NCBI GenBank assembly: GCA_030407085.1
Contig: CM059584.1
Location: 108,871,001 to 108,935,000, forward strand
DNA length: 64,000 bases
Reading direction: 5' to 3'
Source: Trichopria drosophilae
Lineage: Eukaryota; Arthropoda; Insecta; Hymenoptera; Diapriidae
Position numbers and translations under genes: made by a program. The notes under the pieces are model-generated. The model had not been told where the DNA came from, did no database searches, and saw only the letters and a program-made list of their open reading frames with translations. Below, piece after piece: positions 1 to 11,700 of this stretch; position 1 is the stretch's first letter; every line of letters begins with the position of its first letter.

Positions 1-130
1 ATCAGCCCAAAGTATGCCGCTGATTGAATTAGCGGCATACTTTTCGCTGATTTCCAGCGAATAGTCGCTGATTCGCAGCGGTTTCCGCTGATTCGACTTT
101 AGAGAGTGATTGATGAGGTTTATGGGTAAT
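1..130. mobile_element. Right end of a hairpin-rich foldback element, cut by the window edge
   Basis: The first bases form an 11-bp perfect hairpin (AGTATGCCGCT at 11-21 pairs with 31-41, loop of 9), followed by CGCTGATTTCCAGCG at about 47-61 and two more CGCTGATT words. The segment ends in TTAGAGAGTGATT. The reverse complement of this end, with its CACTCTC and GAATCAGCG words, resembles the start of the element at about 47034-48245, so I read this as the right terminus of another copy. The left part lies outside the window. No coding sequence is present. The family assignment is inference from shared words. Confidence 0.5.
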
Positions 131-1645
131 TCTGAGAGATTCGAAACGCAATGACAAATATATATTATCAGCCCATTCGAAAAAATAATCCGAAACCGTC
201 GTCTCCCTGGTTTATGACCAATCTCATATTTTTTTTGTGAAGTACAAAAAATAATAAAATTTCAAGTTTTCATAGTAATTTTTAATTAAAACCAAATGAT
301 TTTTAATTCACTTATTTGTTTATTATCAAATTAAGAGTTTTAATTTGTGTTACTTTTTCTTTCTATTATTTTTGTTTATTTTAGGTTTCTTGTTTTCCAA
401 AATTATTATAACACGAAAAAGGATATTTATTATTTAATTGTTTCTAAAAATAAATGGTAGTTTTAACCTGAAATAATACTAAATTATCGAATATTTTAAT
501 ATTATATGTGATATTCAATATAATGAAGATTTTGTAAACATCACAGAAATCAAAGCCCTAATGAATAGATAATCACTGCTAACGTGTTGACAGAGTTGAT
601 AGATTTTAGATCAAATTCATACGAAAACTGGCATTAAAAATGAAATAAATATTGTGTAAGGTTCAGATTATTTGGTAAAGTATTTATCTTGCATTTGAAA
701 TCTATAGGAGTTAGAACAAAATTGTGCAGGAACATTTATAAATTGAAAACAAACGTTTATATTGTAGTCGACATAGTGTGACAAAAGTTAGACTTTATAT
801 CCAACATAGACGGTACTAATGAAATGACTATTGGTGAAAATATAGTTGGCTGCGTTTAATTCTGTCATAGCCATTGGATCTTATAAAAAGTACTGCTTAT
901 TTTATAATAGTTACTGCGAAAGATTTTACTATCAAAGCACAACAAACTTTTTCTTTCTTAATTACGAAGGGAGAATGAAAATCTTGGTACTGGCGTAAAA
1001 ATGTAGATGAAACTTATAACTTTGAAGATTCCACAAGTTAAAATGAAGTAAATTAAATCTATCACTTACCTGTTTCGCAATTAATATCATTCAAGTTTCT
1101 TAATAACGTGCATAATCTCCCATAAAATGCAATCTTGACATAGAAATTTTATAAGTAGGTGGGTGGTTCTCTTGTCAGTCGCTGCTCAATGTCATAAGAG
1201 CCGTTGCGCTATAAGTACAGTATGCGGTGATAAGAGCCCTTACAAAATTAATGAGGTGCCATGCATGAAGCAATAAAGCTGCATTCCTTTACTAAGTAAC
1301 GACGTAAACGAATATTCCACGATGTAAATTTACTTTCAATTATTGCATGTAATGTCAGCATCCTAGTACTAATTTTCACTTATGAAATACAATTTGGATC
1401 TACTTATATAATATTTTATTAATTGTTTTCTGTATGAGTATGTAACAATTACATTTAATTTAATATCTTTATTTATTTTAAATTCATTTCATGTTAAATG
1501 TTTGCATTGTTTTGTGGTATTAAACAAAATAAGACTTTCAATTTTTTTTTTCTTTTTGACAATTCGTTTGATTTCTCAATATTTTTTCGGAGATCAAAAG
1601 ATGCCCGAGGGACGGCAAGGTTTTCTATAATAATCGAACAAGATT
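131..1645. other. AT-rich noncoding stretch
   Basis: No open frame with a recognisable domain, no RNA gene and no clear inverted repeat seen. Composition is the AT-rich background of the window. Confidence 0.5.
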
Positions 1646-2470
1646 TGAATACATGTAGAATTCCATGAAAAATATGCCTTAATTCAGTAAAGTTTCATCT
1701 AATTTTCAAATGGCATGCACGCTCTTAAATCAATGATTTTATCGTTCTATGAAGTGTTTGAAATCAGAAAAAATGATGCCAATCACCGGGCATGGTTGTG
1801 ACATCCCTTTTTTACCAAAGGAGTGCCAATATCAGTCTCAAATTGTAAGGTATTTAATAAACGATTACACAGTCCCATAACAAAAATTCTGAACGCCAAA
1901 CTACATTACCATGATTGTAAGTTTTGGGAGTCGCTATCCAAGGGTATTTTAATCCCATCAGGTCAGGATCAAGGTCAAATGAAGGTAATATTTAGAAAAA
2001 ATCATTGAACCGATCCGAACCAATTTTTTTAAGCATTTTGAGGGTCGCTGAGTCCGAATCCGAGGTCAATTTGACATCAGGTCACGAGCAGGGTTAAGTC
2101 GAGGTCGTAATAAAAAAAGATCGAATCGGAGAAAATCTCTACTCTTATTTTTCAGATTGTTGTATCCGATTCCAGGGTCTATTTGACTTTATCAGCTAAG
2201 GCAATATGAAACAAAATCTGACTTCGGATTCGAATTCAGCGACCCCTAAAGTGTCTTAAAATAGTGGTTCAAATTAATTCAATGGTTATTTTCTTATCAT
2301 AACCTCCGTTTGACCTTGATTCTGATCTTATGGGATCAAAATGATCTCGGATTCAGATTCAGCGACCCCCAAAACGTACAGTTATGGTAGTGCAGCTCGT
2401 GCATGCCATTATAAAATTCGATGAAACTGTGCCGAATTACCGGATATTCTTAATGGAATTAGACATATAT
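1646..2470. mobile_element. Foldback (MITE-like) element with TCGCTGA-containing arms
   Basis: Two inverted arms are visible. GAATTCCATGAAAAATATGCC...GGCATGCACG on the left (about 1660-1720) is mirrored by CGTGCATGCC...AATGGAATT on the right (about 2398-2455). A second pair is nested inside: ATCAAGGTCAAATGAAGG with GGGTCGCTGAGTCCGAATCC (about 1965-2062) against GGATTCGAATTCAGCGACCCC and CCGTTTGACCTTGATTC (about 2226-2322). No target-site duplication is obvious, so the outer ends are approximate. The short reading frame at 1823-2008 lies inside an arm and is not taken as a gene. Confidence 0.6.
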
Positions 2471-2833
2471 GCCCCGAACTATAAACTGGGATAGGCGGCG
2501 AACTCCTTTCTCAGTCATTTTCGAGGGCGTAAAATGCAATTTTACCCCATTTAGATGAATTTTTAATGAACAAGAAAATATAAATATTTACTTACCGAAG
2601 TAGAAATTTGATTGTGAAGTTATAGTTCTGGTTCCAGCTTTAGTTGGAATGTTTGCGTCTTGACGCCATTTTGTCCACACATTAACGCCCAGAATTCTAT
2701 AAAATGCTTCCTTATTTCAGGGTATTGAAAAATTATTATCGTCGGACATTAACGGTAATTTTTATGGAATAATTTTTTAGTGTACCTTTTCGGAATATTT
2801 ATTATTAGTACAACTAATAAATTTTTCAATATA

Positions 2834-3375
2834 GTCGCCGAATCGTATAAAACACAGGAAATTTTTTATTTTTATCCCAAGGAATCTTAAATTTTTAAAC
2901 GAAAACGTTGTTCAATATCATTGGAACCATGAATGAGGTTAAAAAACGACTTGTTTTAAAAAGACAACCTTATTCCCTAAAAAACAAAAATACTCCGGTT
3001 CACGCGTTACATGCGTATCTAGTTAGAACGGTATTTAAGATGCGTCTGCCATATTTTTGCGTCTCCATTTTGAATGTTGAAATTATAACATCAAATTCAT
3101 GGTAACCTTTACACGTGTAATTTCTATTTCCAGTTATGTTACAAAAAGAAAACATCGAGAAATACAATCTTTTACAAATTTTCTCAATTATAAGTGCCTT
3201 TGTGACTCGGCCATTTTGAATATTGAAATTGCGCCTCTTGCATTTGATAGTGCATGTCACTGTTCCACCGGATCCATGGTATCAATGATGTTGAACAAAG
3301 TTTTCGTATAAGAATTTAAGATTCTTTGCCATAAAATTAAAATATTTCCATGTGCTTTTTATGTTTCAGCGGCCA
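2834..3375. mobile_element. Foldback element, about 540 bp
   Basis: The left arm contains AAACGAAAACGTTGTTCAAT (about 2898-2917) and the right arm its near complement ATGATGTTGAACAAAGTTTT (about 3285-3304). The pairing continues outward through TTTTATCCCAAGGAATCTT against AAGATTCTTTGCCATAAAA, and CGTATAAAACACAGGAAA against TTTCCATGTGCTTTTTATG, giving arms of about 110 bp. Inside, two direct copies of CCATTTTGAATNTTGAAATT are present (about 3067 and 3210). Several short frames on both strands run through it and are by-products of the palindrome. Non-autonomous; no transposase seen. Confidence 0.65.
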
Positions 3376-3635
3376 CATCACAAAGAAAAGCGACCATATT
3401 GGTCGTAAAAAAAAATAAACTTTAGATTCGGATTGAGCATGCTAGAAGGGTACAGAATAAAATTAGGCATGATTGTTGTTCGACTGTAACATTTTTTTAG
3501 AACCTGGTGAAATAAATGAACATTTTTTAGAATTCTGGGAGTTGCAATAAAAAAGGTGAATAAATAATGGAAATTCTTGTGCAACTCATTAAAGTATTTG
3601 GGTTAAACCTTCTAGCGACTACAAAAATTCGTATC

Positions 3636-4553
3636 TTAACCCCTTCACTGGTAGGCGTTTTCAAATAAAAAGTGCCAAAATTGGTACGAGCCAGTTTTCG
3701 TCCAATTTCGATGACAATGTTAATAAGGGGTTTTGAGGATCGCTGATTACGAATCTGATGTCAGAATTTCAACATTCAAAATTACGGATCCAAGATGGCA
3801 GACCAAAATGCAAAAAGTTACTTAAATAACAGAAATTTGTCACTCGGGAGTTTTTGGGATCTAAAATACTCTCCGTCCTCTTCTTTTCATTGAGCAGAAG
3901 AAAGAGAAAATGGCACAGCTGCATAAAAATTTGCGCACTTACCCGCTCCTCTCGTAAAAATAACTACTAGTGCGCACAAATAATCAGCACTAGTAGTGTT
4001 CACTAATAGTAATTTCGTGAACGATTAGGTCACTAGTGCAATTCTGCAGGCTCGCAAAACTATGGCAAAAGTATTTTATGCAAAACATGAAATTGAGGTC
4101 ACTAATATAAGGTCAAAATTCATTTTAGACATTCGGTCTGCCATCTTGGATCTACCATATTGAATTTAGCAAATTTGATGTCGGATTGGGCAATATACAG
4201 TACTTTAAATTATCTAAAATTTTTCACACTATATTAGATCAGCCATTTTGAATTTTGCGCAACCGATGATAGATTCGTAGTCAGCGACCCCCAAAACCTA
4301 TGAGTGGTAAACATTGCGGAAAATGAAAAACTTGTATGCTTTTTCGATCGCCGTATTGGATCGGCCATTTTGAACTTTGAAATTTTGACCTCAAATTTGA
4401 ATTCAGCGAACCCAAAAACCCTTCAGTTACAAATTTCAAGACGGTTGGTTGAATGATTTCAAAGATATTGATATGACGTCTATAGACGTCATCACCAGTT
4501 ATGTCACGATTTATTTTGACGTCTATAGACGTCATCACCAGTTAAGGGGTTAA
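3636..4553. mobile_element. TTAA-flanked foldback, piggyBac-like MITE
   Basis: The element is bounded by TTAA on both sides (3636-3639 and 4550-4553). Its termini are TTAACCCCTTCACTGGT on the left and ACCAGTTAAGGGGTTAA on the right, which are inverted and imperfect. TTAA targets with a CCC start are typical of piggyBac-type transposons, so I infer a non-autonomous piggyBac-like element. The body holds several copies of the GGATC...GGCCATTTTGAA word (about 4140, 4235, 4355) and TCGCTGATTACGAATCTGA / AGCGACCCCCAAAACC words shared with repeats at 1646-2470 and 8540-8740. No transposase remains. Short frames inside are not genes. Confidence 0.65.
4474..4544. repeat. Two direct copies of a unit holding a perfect 18-bp palindrome
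   Basis: TGACGTCTATAGACGTCA occurs at 4474-4491 and 4517-4534. Each copy is followed by TCACCAGTTA, so the unit repeats with a 43-bp period at the right end of the TTAA element. The palindrome has two CRE-like TGACGTC half blocks around TATA. The second copy runs straight into the terminal repeat. Confidence 0.8.
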
Positions 4554-5199
4554 TTGTCCCAGACTAAATACTAAATCGTAAACTAGCTTGTGCTCATTGC
4601 ACAGATACTCAATTTTTGATATACCCAAACATACCGCCATGTCAGCATCGCATGAAAGTTTCTGTTATAAGGAAAAAAATTGTGGGGACTTTGTGATGAT
4701 CCTAAATATTTGAAATTGGATAAGATGCTTACCCAACTTACGTGGAGAGTACAAACCATCTTGTCCGTTCTGAACCTGACTTGGTTTTCTAAGACATATT
4801 CTCCAAGATTGGGTAAATGTATAATTGGCGCATAATAGGTACAAATTACTTGCTCCAGCGTTGTTCCTCAAGGAGCATCTTATTATTTACTACCAAAGCA
4901 TGTTCAACAACTCAAAAAAGGATATAATTACGTCATCTAGCATTTGTTCTTATGTATTATTGTAATTTATTACAAATAAAGCTCTCATCCACGCGAAAAA
5001 ATACGAAATTCGATATTACATTGATATCGTTGTAGCTAATTTCGAAAGCAATCAATTTTGTTGATGGGAGATTCCCTAAAATCAATACCTTTAATAAACA
5101 AAACCCGTTTCCTTACTTCAAATATCTTGTCTCGTTTCAATCATGACTATTTCTGTTGGCTTCCCTTGGCACGAACAAAGATTATACGAGCATGCAGTG
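4554..5199. other. Noncoding stretch
   Basis: No gene, RNA or clear repeat recognised. Short frames on both strands show no domain. Confidence 0.4.
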
Positions 5200-6210
5200 A
5201 CGGCGTTCTAATGTCGGCGCAGACGCGAAAAGTTTTTCAATCGTAGAAGCCTGAATCTTTTAAACGGGCGACGCCGCATATACACCGGCTGCCTACCCTC
5301 CATAACGGGCGTAAGAAAGCGGAAGCTTTTCCAGTATTAGGAAGATGATCGCGTAATCCCGAGAAACCCAGGGAGTGCATAATAACGGAATTAAACTATC
5401 AGCGGACAATGCATCTTCTCTGGAACGGTGGAAGCGTCGAACTATCGTTCAACTTTCAAACTCCCTATTTTCAGTGGTATCCCTTTCATCCGTTACGTTC
5501 TGTGTACATACGACCACCCTTTCTCTCTCTCACTTATTCACATTCACGTACTTCCTATTACATGCCTGCTATATCTTTCACCCTTCTCAATCCCTATTAT
5601 TTTTCCTCCTTCTCTCATCGTCATCCGCGTGTATACTCCATTTTGAAGCTCTTTCGGTGGTTGTCTCTCGCGCTCACGCGTTTGCTTGACATCCTTTTCA
5701 CTCTCGTAATTCCTCCGTGATTGTTATCGCCTCCCATCCTTGGTTGCTTTGTACCTTCCATTCTCGTAGGTGTCTTCCGCTCTGTCTGGTTTATATCTTA
5801 CTTTCGCCACCCCTCGTTCGGTCCCTCTCACCACTGTCGCAGCTCCTCTTGGTCTTTCACTCAAACTAGCCTCGCCCTATCCGACAGTTTCCTTGTTTTC
5901 CGACGCCCTCGGGCTCCGGCATGATCTGCCCTAACTTTGCCAACGCTCCTCCGATGCAAACTCCGGGCTTAGGCACGCACGCGGTCTCGAAGGCGCTTCT
6001 GTACCACCCGCGTAATGTTATACCTAAACTGCATTCCCTGTTCACTGGACACCAATTTGGCGAAGTTCATACGACTATTGTAATTGAAAGAGATGTGCAC
6101 GGTTGCCTTAGGCAGCAATACAGTGTGAATACCAAATTCTATAATCTGGTTACTAATCATCCTGAATTCCATTATTCTTATTTTTCCGCGATCCATTAGC
6201 GCCCACATAT
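5200..6210. other. CpG- and pyrimidine-rich island without convincing coding sequence
   Basis: This stretch is clearly richer in G, C and CpG than its surroundings (for example GACGGCG, GTCGGCGCAGACGCG, GGGCGACGCCGC, CTCGCGCTCACGCG). From about 5500 to 5900 the + strand is CT-rich, including a CTCTCTCT run. Several overlapping + strand frames are open at 5375-5924, but their translations are low-complexity S/F/L/Y-rich peptides that change frame without a common product, as expected of a CT-rich strand. Candidate promoter, 5' untranslated region or enhancer, possibly upstream of the dipeptidase; this is inference only. Confidence 0.4.
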
Positions 6211-6828
6211 TGCAAAATCGAGTGGATGATTGGTGTCTTACCCGTTCCCGAAATATTTAAAAGTCCTATTTGACGAAAGAATGTAACTTTCGAAATTTCT
6301 AGAATTCAAAGGTGGTATTAACATCCACTCAAAGAAAGAACATATTTTCCAGCAATGAAAATTGAGACACCAACAATCAGATACGAATTTTAAGATAGAA
6401 TTTCGATTCAAGATGTTTGAGGCGTTGGGGTGCAAAACCTGCCAAGTCCAAGTAATGGAGTTTCGCGAAAAACACGAAAAACTATTTCTGAGAGAAGTAA
6501 TAATGAGGATTACTTACTTGACAACAAAGAAAACATTTCCATGATTTATGCATATCAAGATCTTGGGGCACTAAATGTATTGAAATTTAAGAAATAGACT
6601 TGGAAGGTTTAAATGAAAAAGTTTGGACATGGCTGGTATTATTCCGCATTCTTTACGGACTTTGCACTTTTTGACGTACATTTCTCTCGAAATAAATTTA
6701 TATAAAAGAATATATGTGCCGAAGAAATGTGATGTATAAAAAACTAACAGCATTCATTACTTTTACAGTTTTTTATACAACTCAAATAATATATTCAAAT
6801 GGTGTGGAAAAACTACATTAATTTTGTA
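6211..6828. other. AT-rich noncoding stretch
   Basis: Short frames occur on both strands without recognisable domains. Nothing else seen. Confidence 0.4.
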
Positions 6829-7037
6829 CTATAAAAAATTATTCGGATTCTTCGTCACTATCGTTGTCGTTTTCTTCACTTTCAAGTACTGAAACATACC
6901 ATTCGAGTTTTGTATTGTCTGCCATGATTCACCATAATGTTTCCTTAATAAGTCCTGTACATCTTTGAGCTTTGTTGCTTTTACACTGTAGCCAATATCT
7001 GTTACATATGGCGCAACAGTACTAAGCGACCCACTTA
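6829..7037 (-). pseudogene. Decayed C-terminal coding fragment, possibly transposon-derived
   Basis: Read on the minus strand, about 69 codons are open (7037 to the TAG at 6829-6831). They include the protein-like segment KATKLKDVQDLLRKHYGESW. Just after the Trp, a second frame takes over and reads EWYVSVLESEENDNDSDEES, ending in TAA at 6839-6841. A helical basic segment followed by a Ser/Asp/Glu-rich acidic tail ending at a stop codon looks like the C-terminus of a real protein broken by a frameshift. I do not recognise the family. The style recalls uncharacterised proteins of mobile-element origin in insect genomes, but that is impression, not proof. An acceptor-like TGTAACAG lies just upstream on the minus strand (before codon Asp of DIGYS), so a terminal exon of a host gene is also possible. 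Confidence 0.35.
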
Positions 7038-8535
7038 ATCAAGAATATCTAAAAAATATTTAATCAACAAAGTTAATTACAAAGTTTAGACAGATATACC
7101 CTAGCAGAAAATGCGACCAGTTTCTAACCATTTTTTCTGGTCTGCATGCTATAACTAATGGAGCCGAGAAAAACTGCCCGAAAATGGCTTAATTTTCTAC
7201 CAGGGTAGGAACGATCTGCTTTAACGTTCTTGTTTTTCTCTTTATCTTTTCTATATGGTGATCTTATGTTGCCGCTTTTTCCCACGACCTTGCACTTGTG
7301 TGTCGTTCATAATGAAAATTTGAACTGAATCACGGATATTCAATAGAATAGTAAATTTAACAAATAATATGACCCACGGAAACGTTTTCAGAAATACGAT
7401 GTTTACATTTTGCACGATGTAGGTTCCACAAATATAAAACTATTACAATAAACAACTTCATATTTACATTGAGATTCAAGTCAATAATATAACTTTTTGG
7501 ACTTTTTGATTTGCAACAAAAATTAAACCCTTCCAAAAAAGGAATTAAAATTTTTGTTAGCTTCTTTTAACACTTAGAACATCAGGAAAATGTGAAAAAT
7601 ATTGCAAATTTGTGTTTATCTCAATTTTTTATTTGTCGGGACTTGGCGGGTAATTGCACCCCAACGCCTCATTTGTCAGCAGTCAAATAAAAAAATAACA
7701 TTCAGTTAACAATACGCGTGTCTGCTTTGGCCAAAGCTAACTTTTATAAACGTTATAGTTTATAATCTTGTTTATAAATAATGATCGATCGTTCATAAAT
7801 TCATGAATTCGAACCCCGACATGGTAAGCAATTTTTCATAGATTTTTGAAATCGGACTGCTGATATAACAATGTCAAACTGGAGTGGACTTCATATCGAT
7901 GCTATATTTGATATTGTTCGGCAGTTTACTATATCTTCAAAAACATTTGCAGTACTAGAGTTCAACAATACAAAAATACAAGAGATTGGAACACTTGTGT
8001 AGATACAATGCAGCTCCGATTATAATCCTGCTAAACATCTACAAAAACTGAGCGTCTGAGGCTTAGCCAATTAATATCCAAGGATCACGGTTTTCCAACT
8101 CATTTATAGAAGTAGAAACTAAATTCTATACGACTACCACATTTCCTACTAATTTTGGATGTGCTCTTCAAGAATTCGTGGTGAAAATGTTTAGCTTAAC
8201 AGAAACTTCAATCTAAGTATCGATTTTAAAATTAGTCCATTTCCTATCAAAATGTGATAGATGATGAAATATCATATGAAATATAATGAAGCTTTAAATA
8301 ATGGTGAGTTGACAATAGGTCAAAAACAAAGTTATGAATATTTTACAGATTTCCACTCTCCAAATTTCTTGGAATGAAAAATGTAATATTTATTCCAATC
8401 AGATACAAAAATGAGCTACTCTTTGATTGCGAGTGAAAATATTTACTAATTCTGTGTGGACTTTGAATCTTATAGGCGTGAATAGTGGAATTTTCACTTT
8501 ACGAAATTTAGAAACAATGAAATTCTATACTTTTT
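7038..8535. other. AT-rich stretch with a possible second coding remnant near 7200-7310 (minus strand)
   Basis: Around 7200-7310 on the minus strand one frame reads a basic segment, VVGKSGNIRSPYRKDKEKNK, without a start codon. The adjacent ATG frame (MNDTQVQ...) stops after about 20 codons. It may belong with the fragment at 6829-7037. The rest shows nothing recognisable. Confidence 0.25.
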
Positions 8536-8539
8536 TCTA

Positions 8540-8740
8540 TAGATTTTCGTTATAGCTGATTACGAATTTGACATTGAATTTTCTACATTCAAAATGTTGG
8601 ATTCAATGTGGCGAATAATAAATCTCCAAAACTATAATAGTGTTGCAAAATTCGATATTTTGGGGGTCGTGATTGTCGCTGATTACGAATTAAATACTCG
8701 ATTTTTTTTAATCAAAATGGCGACAAATCAAATATCCTGC
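8540..8740. repeat. Fragment of the GCTGATTACGAAT / AAAATGGCG dispersed repeat
   Basis: TAGCTGATTACGAATTTGA (about 8553) and TCGCTGATTACGAATTAAA (about 8677) repeat the TCGCTGATTACGAATCTGA word seen in the TTAA element at about 3741. Each is followed by a TTCAAAATG or ATCAAAATGGCG block. Two tandem partial copies, no clear ends. Confidence 0.5.
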
Positions 8741-11402
8741 ACGAAATTTAAAAAAAATAAGAGTTAAGGGGACTCACTCCAATGATTCATATTATTTACA
8801 TTTCAATAAACTGGCATCAATGATCAATCATTAGTTTTAAAAGTTACTTCACTTTAATTTACCATTTTAAAATAGATTTTCCATACATTATTAGATTTAC
8901 AGAGAATTTCCAATCAATTTTCTAGTTAATTTAGCCGTTGTCTCGTCAGGTGAAAAGTTTTGTCGATTGAGCACTAGCGAGAAAAACTTATTAACGTTAC
9001 ATGTACTAGAATTCGTATTTTTCTAATGTACCCTGCCGGTTTATTGCCAGTGTTAATAGTTTAATTCTTGCAAGACTCGTACTTTTTAAAAATCACAAAA
9101 AATATCCTGATGTTATGTTTCTCCTGTATGTGGTATAATTAGAAATAAGTATTAGTATTACTATTATTTAAAACAAAGTAAGGAACACTTCATAAACATA
9201 TATTATTGCTTATATTTCACTACACAGCTTGATCATTCCTTTTTTAACTCCATTATCTACTTACAAGCATTATTTATAATATCGCAGTCAATATGTTTAT
9301 ATAAATTTATTAATAAAGTGCAACATGTTCAAAAATACAGCTGATAATTAAATACCTCGTTATAAAAACGGCAAAGTTAAGAGTTCCGCGGATTAACCTT
9401 TGCATATACGAACATAAACACAGCTAATTGCGGTGCATAAATCAAACGTCCTAATTATAGAACTGCGTTATTAAAACAAAAAATTATACGATTTAACGCG
9501 TGTTATCTCCGACCAAAAATCACGTACTGACAATCGAAAATACGAATTCACAAAACGACAATATACGCGCATGAATTCAGCTCTATAAATTACAGGAAGT
9601 CAAAAGAATCGTTATCATTTACGACCGAAACGAACCATTAATTCCATAAAACCCTCTACTTGAAAAGCTACAATTCATTTCGTATAAAAATTAAAATTAC
9701 CATGCTGTTTCCGTTAGGGAGAATTCAAAACTTATTTGGTTTTAAAGAAAGAAAATTTTAATTAATATTTTCAATCTAAATTTAGCAGACATATAACGTT
9801 ATTAAACACTAAAAATGTACAATGAGTAATCTGCTTTGTTCCAGCGCCACGGTAATAATATTATTAAATTTCATTAAAATGCCTGTTAACATTGATTAAA
9901 TGCAGCAATGGATAATTCACCGCCAAGCAACGTGTACATGAATTCGATGGTGGAAAATTTATTTACGAAAAGTATCATTGGCGATCATTTCACTTGGCTT
10001 TCCGAGGTCGCAAAAAACAGCTTTTATTATAATATATGCATTTCAACTCATTTCAATTATAACAAAATACGTCTATTATTACAAGGAATTAAATCTATTC
10101 CAACTACAATAATACTATTATTGTTATCATCGAAATGTACATCAAATATTCTATTAATTTGATGGGAAACAGAACACGTCGATCAGATAATCTAAATTGT
10201 TCCAGTCAGAATATTATTTTCAATTGTAAAATTTAGCACAATAGTTTATAGATATCTGTAAATGCACCTGCAATTAACGAATATAATATTATAGCTCAAT
10301 ATATAATGTTTCCTTTATTTCCAAAGTTCCGTTTCATGTAAGTCGAACTTATGTATACATCTGATGGTCCATTCTGGGAATAGCGACATTATTGTCTTCC
10401 CTGACTATTGTCTTAATTTACTTAAGTGTAATAATCTAGATTGTGCGATTACATTTTGCTCTATTGCTGGTCCACTGTTCGAAGTCGTTAGAATATTTGA
10501 TATTATTATATAATTTCCATAAACATTTAATATGCAGGTATATTGTAAACATCTCAACGTTACAGTATTCATTTAAATCAATCAAGCAATATATTTAATT
10601 TAAATTGTTAGAATTTCATGTCTTTAATATAACCACCGCTAAATCAAACCTTGCAAATGTTTGCAAACAACACGGTTCGTACTACCTATAACGTAGATGA
10701 GGTTAGAACGGCACTTTATGTGAAACTTAGTGCATAATCTACTTACGAGGTTCCATGTAACGCGTAATTACTGTAATCAGCTCAAGATTAGCATTTTTCA
10801 ATTAAAAACATCCGCTCTAGAACTTAAAGACGTGAAAATAACTTTAATGCACTTTTTTATCTCATGTAATGCAATCAGTGTCAAAAACTTGTTTAAAAAT
10901 GTCTCGATTAAATGGCTTTTAACTGCATTGAAGTTTATTTAATATACTAGTTAAGATTTAAAATATAAAAATGTATTTTTACTGAGGTTTTCTTCAGTAT
11001 TATATCTTCTGTAGTTTTTTACTCCTAAATGAAATCTCATATTATTACCTTTTTATTTATTTCTTTATTTGCATAGTTTAGCCCATCAATTTTGTTGCAA
11101 TTACTTTCAGTAATATTTGTAGCTTATACGTTAAACATATACATTTATTTATGTATACTTTAAAAGCATAATACAAACTTTTTATTCATAATATGCTTCT
11201 CATTAACATATATAATATATTTTTAAAGCTTCTTTTGCTCTAAATGCACAATATCTAGTATATTAAATAGACTCATAATGTTTGCATTTGCTTGTTCAGT
11301 TTTAGGTTTTCATTTATTCTTGCAATATATTCTATGGTTTACTTTATTTCCTAACTTATTGTATAATTATTGCAAATGTTAATATTTGTTACCTTTCTTA
11401 AT
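8741..11402. other. AT-rich noncoding stretch
   Basis: Long A+T-rich DNA with frames of 84 aa at 9908-10162 and 70 aa at 10730-10942 that have biased, low-complexity composition and no recognisable domain. Not called as genes. Confidence 0.45.
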
Positions 11403-11700
11403 GTGGGTGCGCCTCAAAACCCCGGAAAATCACAAAACAGACATTAATAAACCATATCTTTAAAAAAACAGAGATTTAAAAAGCAGACATTTCAAAAACC
11501 AGACATTTTAAAAAACAGACATTAAAAAACCAGACATTTCAAAATGTACATATTATAAAAAATTGGGTGTATCATAAAAAGCCATCAAATCACAAAACAG
11601 ACACTTCAAGAACCCGACATTTAAGAAAACCGACATTAAAAAACCAGACATTTTAACAAACAGACATTGAAAAACCAGACATTTAAAAAAACAGACACCT
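11403..11700 (+). repeat. Two head-to-tail half copies of the AAAAACAGACATT iteron element
   Basis: Copy one starts GTGGGTGCGCCTCAAAACCC at 11403. Copy two starts TTGGGTGTATCATAAAAAGC at 11572. Each continues as AATCACAAAACAGACA and then a run of 12-15 bp units such as AAAAAACCAGACATTTC and AAAACAGACATT. The starts match the termini of the complete foldbacks at 54198-54458 and 54801-55087, but the mirrored second half is missing, so these are solo arms in direct orientation. The region is a degenerate minisatellite, not coding. Confidence 0.7.

Noticed and set aside
5375..5924. Overlapping + strand open frames of 60-104 codons
   Set aside because: All three phases are open because the strand is CT-rich; translations are low-complexity and show no domain or splice structure.
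11403..11700. CRISPR-like regular short repeats
   Set aside because: Repeats are 12-16 bp, degenerate and without unique spacers; eukaryotic context; they match arms of foldback elements.
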